DNA of 64,000 nt. Source: Petrosia ficiformis (taxonomy: Eukaryota > Porifera > Demospongiae > Haplosclerida > Petrosiidae). Location of the stretch: the NCBI GenBank assembly GCA_947044365.1, contig OX345640.1, positions 6,808,001 through 6,872,000 of the forward strand, read 5' to 3'. Positions 23,298 through 33,922 of the stretch are shown here, one piece after another (within the stretch, counting starts at the first letter, position 1; each line of letters starts with the position of its first letter). A program made the translations under genes and the position numbers. Under the pieces are notes generated by a model. That model was not told the DNA's origin and did not search any database. It saw nothing but the letters and a program-made list of their open reading frames with translations.

Positions 23298-23483
23298 CGC
23301 CGGAGTAATATCGATCTCGATTTCTTACATTACGACCACACCCTACAACATACTGCCACGTCACGTCATGAAAAGGAGTAAGTCATTCATAATACAAGTA
23401 TTATACGACAACTTTAACAGGTTAACATAAATGGATAAAATTAATAAGTTGAAGAATGCAAAATCTATTTGAAATAACAATTT

Positions 23484-24190
23484 CTATTTTCTGGAATAGG
23501 TTAATATTTCATTAGCTATCAGTTTAAGGACTGGGTTATCTTGTTTATTTAGTACAGTACAAAATGAAACTAGTTTTTGAATGTCATTAGATACTTTAAG
23601 AAGACACTGAAATTCCTCTAGCAATCTACTAGCTTTATCATATCGACTGAGACTGGGTGTGTTTAAAACAGAATCTGCAATATGACCCGATATAAGATCA
23701 ACAGATGACAGGTCGTTTGCTAATCTGTCTGGTTCTGTGACGGCATTGAGAATCTCAGATAAGTATGCCTTGAGAATTTCATGTGGTTGAGAACTGGAAT
23801 AAACTCCAAATACATGTCCTCCTGTGTATGAAATAATTTCTGTAAAATAATAAAATTAGTAGCATATAACATTTTACCTGGAGATACTCCTTGTGGTAAT
23901 ATAACTCTGAAGAAGTCATTAGGTCAGTCTATCAGCTCGACACAATCAAGATACTTTTCTCTTATGAACTATAAATAAAAAAAGTGTAATAATTAAAATG
24001 AGGTAAAAACAAGTGCAATGAAGCTACAGGTAGAGATCCCTTTGTGTGTAAACCGTACACTGGCCAATTTAACGTACACTCCTCATTTCCAGTAGGAGTT
24101 AAACTGTCTTATCAACTACATATAGGTCATCTAAATTATCCATAAGTATTGACTGAACTTGTGCAGTTGTATCATAATGACAACCTATAT
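23484..24190 (-). pseudogene. Decayed death-fold gene fragment upstream of gene A
   Basis: Terminal-type exon 23484-23839: after TTTTACAG the frame is open for about 118 codons (starting EIISYTGGHVFGVYSSS) and ends TYSRK with TAG. Its last 70 residues (ISGHIADSVLNTPSLSRYDK, then LVSFCTVLNKQDNPVLKLIA) have the spacing of a CARD or death-effector-like fold. The preceding exon (about 23,880-23,970) fits in phase but has an in-frame TGA after VELID, probably a Trp codon changed to stop. A third piece near 24,105-24,190 (CHYDTTAQVQSILMDNLDDL) is also closed by a stop. It lacks an initiator Met. Confidence 0.5.
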
Positions 24191-26023
24191 ATTAATATAC
24201 AAGCATAATGAATGGACAAATACTATAATGTTTTGAGTACACATACATGTAATCTGAGCAAACCAGTAAATGTATATAAGCTTAACATCTAAAGCAATCT
24301 ATAAATAATTATAATGAAGAGAGTGGCTGATGAATAGGTACAAACCAATCCACCTACATACACACCTGTATAATATACATTTGAACTGTCATTTGGTTAC
24401 ATGAGTTTGAATATACACAATTGCTAAAATAGCAAATCCATTGGTTAGTGCAGTTGCAAGAATTTAACAATTAGTTGTACATGTATGTTCAAGATACATA
24501 CATCTATCACCATAGCTACTTTGTATTAAAAGATATACATGTAGGTATATACCAATTATGCTTAATATCTCATTAGGTATATACCAATTATGCTTATAAT
24601 AACTCATTAGATGCACAAAGAAGGTTTGGAATCCTAAAAGGATTTAATTAAAATATTTATTCTGCTTCTTTGTATATATTAGACAGGAATAAGGAAATTG
24701 GAATTTCAATTATTGGATTATAATTATTAAAAGTACATGTATATCACCATACAGTCATAACAACCTACACGACCAATTAAATTATAATTTCCATTTTCCA
24801 CTATTCCTTCACAACTGTACTAACCAATAAATTAGTTATTTTAACAATTATATTTTTGCAGTGTATTATAAATCATTACTGATTTGTTTTCATGTTGGGT
24901 AATATTTACAAGTACATAAAGTACATGTCATAATAACATATAGTAATACAATGTACTTTAAACATAATTTTGTCATAACTCGTTTCTCAAATATTAGTCA
25001 GTTGCTACAGATGTTTATAACAACAGCCGAAGTTGTTTAAACTATCCATTCAGTACTCTACAGGTGTAGAAAGCCAGTAACATGGAGCAAGAAACTTCTC
25101 CACTGCCATTTTATAATTTCACTTGTTCAGGTTCTACGCATGCGCAAACATTAAATGAATATCAAAATGCTAAATATATATCCGAATACCAAAATAATGA
25201 GCGAATATCCAAACGGAGCGAATATTCATTGCAGCCCTAATTATAATGTTTTCTCTATGACCTGTCCCATACCAATAACTATATGCAATACCAATTTCTT
25301 AAGTAATCTATTCATCAACTTGAAATCCATTCATCAACCCACTGGTCCACTAACCATTAGTCTATTCATCATCTATCCATTGATTTCTCTGTCTAATCAT
25401 CCTTTGATTCATCATCTATTGATCCATTCAATCTTCCATCTATAATCCATCATTCTTAATTCTCAGCTGGAAAAATGAGTGGACGGATCAGTTTTTTCCC
25501 TACAATATAAACGAAGAGAGTCACAACCACACCATTTATCAACCACACCCACTAACCACACCTATTTGTAACACCTTAATTATGTTAGTGTCAAAGTAGT
25601 AGTCAAATTAGTACTATACAGAAGTAATATACATGCAGATTATCCAATACAAACATCTCTCTTTAAGCTCCTAACATACATCCATTGTAGTTCAACTGTT
25701 ATACTTCACATGTAGATCTAGCATCCACCAGGTGAAAACACAGCCAATACAAAGCACTAATCTTTCACCTATCCAATTCCTTATAAATCTTGAAATCTAC
25801 AAAACATTTCACCTACTTTATTATCCCACAATGGCTACTCAACTTTATCTACATCTTTCTTGGGCTTACAGATATTGGCACACCTACAAACTCATTGGTT
25901 CGAGACAGCTAGCTCCTTTGCAGCTCCACCATTTTACATGTGGTTAATTACTTACGAATGTGTCCTTTCTTAATTAGAGGTGCGGTTTCCGTTTTCAGAA
26001 TTGTAACGCATAAATTACGCACT
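24191..26023. other. Intergenic, no gene recognised
   Basis: AT-rich sequence with short repeats. 25,185-25,243 ends in GCAGCCCTAA, like a hAT element end, but no matching opposite end was found. Small ORFs lack splice or family support. Confidence 0.4.
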
Positions 26024-26670
26024 TGGATGGATGAATAGATTAGTGGATGAATTGATTACAGCACAAACAAGAGGATGGATTAGTGGACAAACGGGCAGAT
26101 GAATGGATTAGTAGACAGATGAATGGATTACTGGATAACTGGGTGGATGGATGGATTACTGGAAAAAGTAGTAGATGGATGAATGGTTTACCAGATAAAT
26201 GAGTAGATGAATGGAGTAGTGGACAAATGAGTGTATGAATGAATTACTGGACAAAGGAGTGGATACATGGATTAACTACATGAATGGGCAGACAGATGGT
26301 AATTAGACAAATGAATGACTTGCAGTTAGTGCAGAACCAGATGCAAGAATGATTAGAACAAGAATGATTACTAACAAGAACATAATTGCAGACAATATTT
26401 AATAATATATACAGTATTATAATTATTAAATGAGTAGACCGATGGATTACTGGATAAACGAGTGATGAATGAATGAATTAGTGGACAAGTGAGAGGATGG
26501 ATGAACAAACGGATGGATGAACAAATGAGTAGATGAATGAATTGATTAGTAGAAAAATGAGTAGATGGATGAATGGAATGGCGGGCGGATAGATGGATGG
26601 ATTGGTGGATAACTGCATATACATGTATATGTACAAGTAGATGAATAGACAGATGTTGGATGAATGTAAT
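26024..26670. repeat. Degenerate GGATGAATGGATTA-type minisatellite
   Basis: Many diverged short units of GATGGATGAATGGATTAGTG in intergenic DNA. A complementary-sense patch (TCCATTCATCAACC) lies at 25,315-25,445. Confidence 0.75.
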
Positions 26671-27356
26671 CATCTTTATACCTATCTATAATGATCAGAA
26701 AGAAATGAAGAATCCACATTTGGATTATACCAAACATCACTTTCTTAATAGCAGGTATAGCTATAGGACAACATATCATGATTATCATAATCACATCATG
26801 TGACTAATCATGTGGTACTGCACTTTATCACTACAGCAATGTGATTTACCACTAAAGTAATGTGCAATGTCATGTGAGTTAGTGCTTATGTCACATGTTA
26901 TAAACATACATGTATATCACTCACATTCCGATTTGCTGTTCCTTTCCTCCTCCTCATTCATGTTAAAGGAGAGAGTACTTTGTTTCTTCTTTTGTTTCCT
27001 CTTTACTGATCATTTATACTCAACTCTACAAATATTAATATCAAATACATGTATATGTTTAATTAGGATATGATATAGTGGGTATGTTTCAAGGGGACAT
27101 TTTCGCTGTTTGCATGGATTTACTGTTATACACAAATAACACGAAAATCACAACTTCAGTTGGACCAAACGAAGTCATTCATGTCACCACGTGGGTCCAA
27201 AAGTGTTGAAGTACAAAAGAATTCTATAATATTTCAATATTTCAATGTGTGAAAGTTAACTTTGTGTCCCATCTATGAAAATGCAGGGTTCTCGCTAAAG
27301 TGCGATATCGTGGCGCTACGCTGTGCTGTACAGTTAGGAGCTAGAGGATTAATTAG

Positions 27357-28567
27357 TTGGGTGCGGTCTATAATAATGAACTGGGACCTACTCGTACAAA
27401 CATGCGGTATTTTTTGAAGAAGAAAATGAAGCGTACAAGATGTGATTCGACGTGTGATCAGCTGGCAAAGAAGGCAAGGCACAAGATAGAATATGACAAA
27501 CGTTGGAAGGAGTTTCCTTGGCATGTTCCTGTGTATAACGAAGAAAGTAACTCTGAGAGCTGTATGGTTGGTCTGTTGTGTTCTATTTGTCAACGACATG
27601 ATACAAAACAACGTAACCGAGCTGGTACTTGTACAGATCAGCCATGTACTTACCTGAGGAAAGACATGCTTCACCGCCACAAGACCTCAAAAATGCATCA
27701 GGATGTTGAAGCTTGTGAGGCAAACAGACTAGCTTCGCAAAGTGACAGTAGCATAGTACAAGCCTTCTCTTATTCGTGTCATGAACAGGAAAGCACTTCT
27801 TGGGGCTCTACGAATAATGTACTGGCTGGCCAAGGAAGAAATAGCTCATACCACTAAATTTTCTTCTCTGATGGATCTGTCAGTTCAGCTGGGAAGTGAT
27901 TATCTTAGGGAATTAAACCTTGGTAGAAATGCTCACTACACAAGTGAGCAAACCATGAGAGAGCTACTCCAATGCCTTTCAGTCCTCAGTTATTGAGGAA
28001 CAGATTCTAGATGATATTCGCTCTAGTGATTTTTTTGCTCTAATGACCGACGAATCTACTGATATTGCAGTTCTTAAGCAGCTGGTACTTGTAGCTAGGT
28101 ACATGACTGAAACTTGTGTAAAGACATCTTTTTTGCTTATTCAAGATATTCATGATGGAATGGCTGAAACAATCGAGACAGTACTTTTACAAAGGCTGGC
28201 AGTAAAATCACTGGACATCACAAGGCTTCGTGCATTTGGTAGCGATGGAGCAGCGGTAATGACTGGGAGATCGAATAGAGTGTCAGTGCAGCTCAAGAGG
28301 CTTAGTCCAAGAATGATCTCTGTCAATTGTGTAGCCCATAGTTTAGCTTTGGCTGCTGCTCATGCAGCTGATGGAATTCCATATCTACAGTGCTTTAAGT
28401 CTATCCTACAAACACTTTTTTATTTCCACCAGAACAGTGCTGTTCACATGGCTAACCTACATGCTATACAAGAGGTTCTCAATGATCCCAATATAAAGTG
28501 CAAGCAGGCCAAGGATGTACGCTGGCTTTCAAATGATATGGCTATTGAGGCTATTGAGCCTAAATAA
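27357..28567 (+). pseudogene. hAT-family transposase remnant (N-terminal and central part)
   Basis: Three overlapping plus-strand frames. The first (27357-27857, probably from the Met at 27402) has a BED/TTF-like Cys/His region (CSICQRHD, then a Cys near 27645, then HRHKTSKMH). The last (28043-28567) has the hAT catalytic-domain hallmarks DESTDIAVLKQL, GSDGAAVMTGRSNRVS and NCVAHSLALAAAHAAD and ends at VRWLSND. The frames are split near 27,850-28,040, and the C-terminal hATC dimerisation region is absent. It resembles ZNF862-like transposase-derived proteins. No terminal inverted repeats were found around it. Confidence 0.8.
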
Positions 28568-29409
28568 CGAGTACGAGGGGAATTTTAAAGGGGGGTGTCC
28601 CCCCGTTGATAGGGGTTCGAAGTTGGCACAGCCCCCTCATTGCCCAAGCAAAAAGCGGTTTCAGTGACCCCGCCCATGCGCTCTGGTGGGTACCTGAGCC
28701 ATTTCCCTTGCTGTAAAACCTGAAATCATAGGTGTAGCTGATACCAACATGCAGTGGGGTCATTTTGCTTGCCCCAGTTCCAGTCAAAAGAGGGAGAGCA
28801 CTGCATTTGATTTAATCCTACAAAGCGCTTGGGGACTTTCGAGTCCCGGTAAGCAAGTTGGTAGAAGTAGTGCTCCATGTCGGAAAAGGAGCCAAGTTTG
28901 GGGTAGAGAAAGTGAACGGTGGCCAAAATATATGCAATAGAGTCACCAGTGTTGAAAATGGGAAGTAATTTGAAAAACAAGCTCAGTGCTGTAAGGGTTA
29001 AGAACATACTTGTAAACAGTGGATATTGAGACATATATTGATTGCCCCCACGCTCCATAAAATTTTTCTGGATAGAACTCTGAAAATGTAACATGCCACA
29101 AAATGATGGTTGATGTCTAATACACAAACATTTTTCCCCTTGAAATATACCCGTTATATAATATGTGATATTGTAACAGTGATTATATTACGTATACATG
29201 TGTGACATAATTTTAAAAGGGATCTTTACCCTAATAATAATTTTCATCAAACACTTAAAATTAATACATTTAATTGATCAATCAATTTTATAGCCAAGCA
29301 AAATAATAAAAACATTATTCATTTCAAAATGGTGGAATGCTGAACAATTGAAGGTAATCATTTGACTCACATACAATGTAGTTTAAGACGTTCCCTTTTG
29401 TAATGTTAG

Positions 29410-29620
29410 GTCACATATACATGTATACATATCCATCTACAATGTACATTACATGTATACATATCCATCTACAATGTACATTACATGTATACATATCCAT
29501 CTACAATGTACATTACATGTATACATATCCATCTACAATGTATGTATACATATCCATCTACAATGTACATTACATGTATACATATCCATCTACAATGTAC
29601 ATTACATGTATACATACATG
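29410..29620. repeat. Minisatellite, 32-bp unit
   Basis: About six head-to-tail units of ATACATATCCATCTACAATG plus TACATTACATGT, one of them shortened. Reading frames on both strands are repeat artefacts. Confidence 0.9.
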
Positions 29621-29654
29621 TATACACTAACTGTTTCTCTGATTCATCAACAAT

Positions 29655-30252
29655 AAGAACAGCTGTCAAATTCTATTCTCTTTCTTTAACAAGTAGTTCT
29701 CTTCTTAGTTTCAGTTTCTCAAGTGTGACTAAACCTGGTAATATCAGAACACATACATAAATAACACATTATATATAATAATTATATATTATTTATGAGT
29801 TTATACATGTACATAAATAAGAGGCTTTTGGATAATAAACATTTTTATTGAATCACTTATATTTAAATGCTCCATGTTCAGTCATTTGGTATTATAATAC
29901 AACTAAATTAGGAATGTAAGTGAAGTAATAGTTACTCTTCCTGGATAACCAGTCTAGTTGGCTTCCTATATATACTGGTAAAATGCCTGAATAGTGACTG
30001 TTTAGTATTTGATCAAAATTTACATTATCCAAACTACACAATAATTATACTAATACACATACAAACCAATTGTAAAGTACTTCTTCAAATATTGTTCAAT
30101 ATTTATCTTGTGTAGACTGAAATACAAGCTCTTCACTACACTGTTATACTACATGTAAGTGTTGTCATGGTAATTTGTAATGATGTATCAATAATACCAA
30201 TACCTCTGATATTTTCTGTTCTAACTCTTTTCTCTGTTTTTCTCTCAATAAG
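29655..30252 (-). pseudogene. Possible coiled-coil exon pair, minus strand
   Basis: 30204-30252 encodes LLREKQRKELEQKISE before a GTATTG donor. About 29,672-29,730 encodes KLKLRRELLVKERE followed by TAG. Phases can be joined if the second acceptor is CTTGAG. The hAT element at 30296 sits just upstream, so any preceding exon may have been disrupted. Weak evidence. Confidence 0.25.
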
Positions 30253-30295
30253 CTACCTGCTCCAGTGACTGGCTTTAGTAATCATCCACTACACA

Positions 30296-30960
30296 TAGTG
30301 ATGGGCGATACTATCGAAAAGTATCGGAGTAATCGATATATTTCGATATTTTTACGGTATCGATTACTAATCGATTACTGGCAAAAGTATCGATTTTAAT
30401 AAAATGATTACTTTGCGCATGCGCAATTAAACTACACGTGTATGTACATGTCAAGTCAAGTATATAATATAGTACTTAACTATCAAAACTGTAAGGCTGA
30501 TAATCCGCTGAAGGCGCTGATTAGTTATTATCCACACCCAACTCCATTGTGTTTCTTAAAAGTTATTTTGAGCGACCCATTCTTGAAAAAAAAGAGAATC
30601 CTTTGAGGTGGCAGTCTGACAATCAAAGGTCTTTTCCTTCACTGGTGTCTCTTGTAAAAAAATATTTGTCCATCCCAGCTACCTCTGTGCCATCAGAGAG
30701 ACTATTTTCAAAGCTGGTGAAATAACATCTCTGAAAAGGAATAGGCTGAAATCAAAATCAGTGGATATGATGCTTTTTTTGAACAAATTGTAACAGCTAT
30801 GAAGCTTTTTGTTGTGTATGACTACATGTGTATTTATTTAGTCCTTTATCATTTACGATTTTGAAAAAGTAATCATTTCAGTAATCGATACCACCGATAC
30901 TGAGATACTAAGTAATCAGTATCGTATCGAATTTAAAAAATCTAGTATCGCCCATCACTA
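30296..30960 (+). mobile_element. Non-autonomous hAT element with perfect TIRs and 8-bp TSD
   Basis: Terminal inverted repeats of 18 bp (TAGTGATGGGCGATACTA) at both ends, and an exact 8-bp target duplication ACTACACA at 30288-30295 and 30961-30968, the hAT signature. The interior contains a frameshifted hATC dimerisation segment at 30576-30793 ([18 protein letters not shown], then after a one-base loss [18 protein letters not shown]). Confidence 0.9.
30576..30793 (+). pseudogene. hATC dimerisation domain fragment
   Basis: Encodes the conserved C-terminal motif of hAT transposases in two frames separated by a single-base deletion between FSK and AGEI. It ends MMLFLNKL followed by TAA. It is all that remains of the transposase in this 665-bp element. 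Confidence 0.8.
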
Positions 30961-31139
30961 ACTACACATAAAGTCACATGTTGTGTGGGCGAGGTCACCC
31001 CGCCCATTATCATAACCAGCCAGTGAACAATTTTGAGTGACTGATGATTTAGAATTTTATGTTGGAGACAGCAAAATGTGGAAAACGAACATACAGAATC
31101 ATTACATATTGTCAGAAGATAGATGTGTGGATTGAGAGT

Positions 31140-31385
31140 GTATCATTGGATGGATGTATGGATGGTTGTGTGCACAGCCGGACCAATGGATGAGTGAATG
31201 GATGCACAGTTGGACCAATAGATGGGTGGATGGATGCACAGTCACACCAGTGGATGGATGCACGGTTAGACCAATGGATGGGTGGATGGATGCACAGTTG
31301 GACCAATGGATCAGTGGATGGATGCACAGTTGGATGGAATGGATGCATGGTTGGACCAATCGATGGGTGGGTGGATGCATAGCCA
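31140..31385. repeat. Minisatellite, about 30-bp unit
   Basis: Degenerate tandem units built on GGATGCACAGTTGGACCAAT and GGATGGGTGGAT. Open frames through it are artefacts. Confidence 0.85.
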
Positions 31386-33065
31386 GTTCAATAAATAGAT
31401 AGATAAATTATTTGGCTTATTAAATTGATGCCTGAATTCTATTAGCACAATTCAGTATAACATGATACATCTTGTTTATATTAGGTTCAGAATACGTTTT
31501 AGGAGTTGAGGACATTAATAAAAGAAGTGACCTTTTCTTCCTCTTTCTCTGATTATTCCAATTCTTCTTTAATATTCATTCATTCTTTCTTATTATTAAC
31601 AGAACAAGCTTCAAAAGAACCTAACGATGATCAAATTTGACTACAATAGCAAATGCATCTGTAACCATGGAAACACTTGAAGAGATTCATGTGTAAGTGT
31701 TTATTATAAATGTATTAATTAACGTTTGAATTCCAAATTCAAAGTACCACAGAACAATTATTAGTAGAGTAAGAAGAGTTTGGGAGTATTCAAAATGACT
31801 ATAAACAAGATATTATTACTATTAGTAAGTTAATATCTATATACATGTATATATGTATGTTGTATTTTTATTATTGTCTTCATCTCTTTTGCCATACAGG
31901 GTAAGGATTATGTATGGGTCTTGGGCTTAGTATCTTAGGAATTAGATGGGTTTTTATGTTTAGGTTTAGGTCTTTGGCTCAGGGTCATGGGGCCAGGTTA
32001 GGTATTAGTTTCAGTCTACATATAAAAGTAGATTAGTGATTAATTATCAGTTTGTTACTTAACTATTTATTTCAGAATACACTGAAATTCTTATGGAAAC
32101 AAAACAAGAATAAGAAGAGAAGCTCTTTGAAATGTTTCATCAAACGGATTCTTTGATTATATTCATAAAATGGAAGCCAATGACTGTCAGGAGGACATGA
32201 AGTACACAAGTGATCAATAATACATTAATGATCATGAATGCATTTGTGTGTGTGGTTAATTAATTATATTATTATGAGCTTTAATTAGAAATGATTATGA
32301 GAAAATGAACTGCTACAGAAAGAATTATTGTAGGACAGAATTTGGATCATGAGATAGAAAGTAAGAAACTCAGAGTTTGTGAATGTATGAATGATTCTAT
32401 AATAAATATATAAGTTTCTATACAATGTATTTAAATTACATAGTACACATCACCTGATTATTTATATTAACATTTAGATTTGTCATATAGGTATGCAGTT
32501 AGGTACAAGTATATACATATGTAGCTATTAATACATATGTAGATAGATAGACAAATTGTGTAGATAGATAGATAGATAGATGTAGATGTACTACAGTTAT
32601 TAATATTACGTCATCCCACAGATTTGAATCTGAAAGAATAAACAAGTCAGTATTTTGATAAAAAGCATGTCAATGAGGCTAGACAAGCTCCATTTCTGGC
32701 CAATATAAATGATATCAAGAAACCATAATAGTAATATGATGTGATGTACTGAACTTTTCAGTTCGCTTGAAACGTACTTATGCAGTTGCAACCAAGGGAA
32801 TTGACCAATCAAATTTGAGTATCACATGATTTAGTACATTTGATTGGTCTGGGGACCGGGACGAGAATATCAAGCAACCTGAAAAGCACAGTATAATTTA
32901 TTGTGTATTTTGAATTTGTTTTAGTAGTTTTTTGTTTATTACCTTGTTACTATGGTAACATCAGCACAGTTGATTAATAATCATTGCATTGTTCATAACA
33001 ACCTCATTGTTGCTATGGTAATATGAATACATAATTAAGTATTTTTAAATGACTAGGTAATAAAA

Positions 33066-33170
33066 GGTATGTATGATGACAGAATAAAGAGAGACACCAG
33101 CTGGCATTTGAACTCAAGACCTTATGATTACTAGTCAGATCCTCTATCATCTGAGCTACTGGAGCCAGGT
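33066..33170 (-). repeat. tRNA-derived SINE-like unit 1
   Basis: The reverse strand has an A-box-like CCAGTAGCTCAGATGATAGA and a B-box-like TTGAGTTCAAATGCC with tRNA spacing, followed by a tail (AGAGACACC ... TTATTCTGTCATCATACATA) shared with unit 2. The stems are imperfect, so it is not a working tRNA gene. Confidence 0.6.
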
Positions 33171-33412
33171 TGAAGAAGAGCACTTCATAGACAATGTCTA
33201 CTACTTAGGTCAGGCAAATTCAGCCGTGTGTCTCTTTCTATTGGTAGTTCACTAGTGTAATACCACAACTGCTATGTATGTTTCATCAGAACTTCTTTCA
33301 AGGTCGACCAGTAAGATCAATTCTTCTGAACTGTTATGGGTGCCATGTCACAAACTTTATAGCTAGCTTCAAAGCGTATGTGTACTAAGTTATAATTAAA
33401 GTATATTAAATG

Positions 33413-33530
33413 ATCAAGTATGTATGATGAGAGAATAACAAGAGAGACACATGTCCAGAAAAAAATTTGGACTAGCTGGGGTTTGAACCCAAGACCTTAC
33501 TAGTCATAATATGCTCTATCATCTGCCAAA
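33413..33530 (-). repeat. tRNA-derived SINE-like unit 2
   Basis: Same layout as unit 1: degenerate A box (GCAGATGATAGAGCA), better B box (TTGGGTTCAAACCCC), then the shared GTGTCTCTCTTG ... TCATCATACATA tail. Same orientation, about 350 bp apart. Confidence 0.6.
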
Positions 33531-33811
33531 AATAATGGGATCGATAAAGATGGCACAAGTATATAAAAAGATTGTTTGTCCTTCCAAGCTAAAGTTATCA
33601 CATTTCCCTAACCTCATGATGAATATGAAAGAATCTTTAGTGGAAGGTTCCTTTCATTTGCAATTATGTGTAGTGAGTGAATGTAATTAGATGTAAGCAT
33701 TCATTATTTATATAATTTAAGTGAAAGAAAAGGAAATACTAGTTGTACTTTATAAATTACTAATACAAAATTAACAGTTAAATTATGAAGTGTACATATT
33801 AATTGTCATAG

Positions 33812-33922
33812 TTACTTAGTCTGTGCTTCTGGTTTGTCTTCATGTGCTTTGAGTATCCCAATTACCTCTTGTGTATTGAAATAACGCTCATCACGTGCCA
33901 GGTCTAATGGTGATTTTCCATC
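33812..33922 (-). CDS. Gene B terminal exon
   Basis: Begins after ACACAG with DGKSPLDLARDERYF, a half ankyrin repeat, and ends in a charged tail (KAHEDKPEAQTK) with TAA at 33812-33814. It is 36 codons plus the stop. I saw no clear AATAAA downstream in the first 100 bases. Confidence 0.65.
   Translation of the reverse strand, partial: DGKSPLDLARDERYFNTQEVIGILKAHEDKPEAQTK

Larger units (their letters stand above)
76..23363. repeat. Segmental duplication copy A
   Basis: Nearly collinear with 36287-64000 over exons, introns and intergenic DNA. Examples: 13135-13305 matches 49607-49777; 17156-17802 matches 57646-58292; 23030-23297 matches 63658 onward. The offset grows from about 36.2 kb to 40.6 kb because of copy-specific insertions and deletions. 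The right border cannot be placed, because copy B reaches the window edge. Confidence 0.85.

Noticed and set aside
25185..25245. hAT MITE ending in GCAGCCCTAA
   Set aside because: No matching inverted end or target duplication could be found.
29410..29620. CRISPR-like array
   Set aside because: Units are directly adjacent with no unique spacers, and the genome is eukaryotic; it is a minisatellite.
29403..29760. Open frames on both strands through 29.4-29.7 kb
   Set aside because: They are translations of the 32-bp tandem repeat; all frames stay open only because the unit lacks stops.
31102..31402. Repetitive ORFs rich in Trp/Met or His/Pro
   Set aside because: Products of the GGATG-type minisatellite on each strand.
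31603..31692. Exon-like stretch with acceptor and donor on the plus strand
   Set aside because: All three frames contain or soon meet stops and no partner exon was found.
33099..33165. Functional tRNA gene on the minus strand
   Set aside because: A and B boxes are present, but stems do not pair well and a shared tail follows, so a SINE is the better call.
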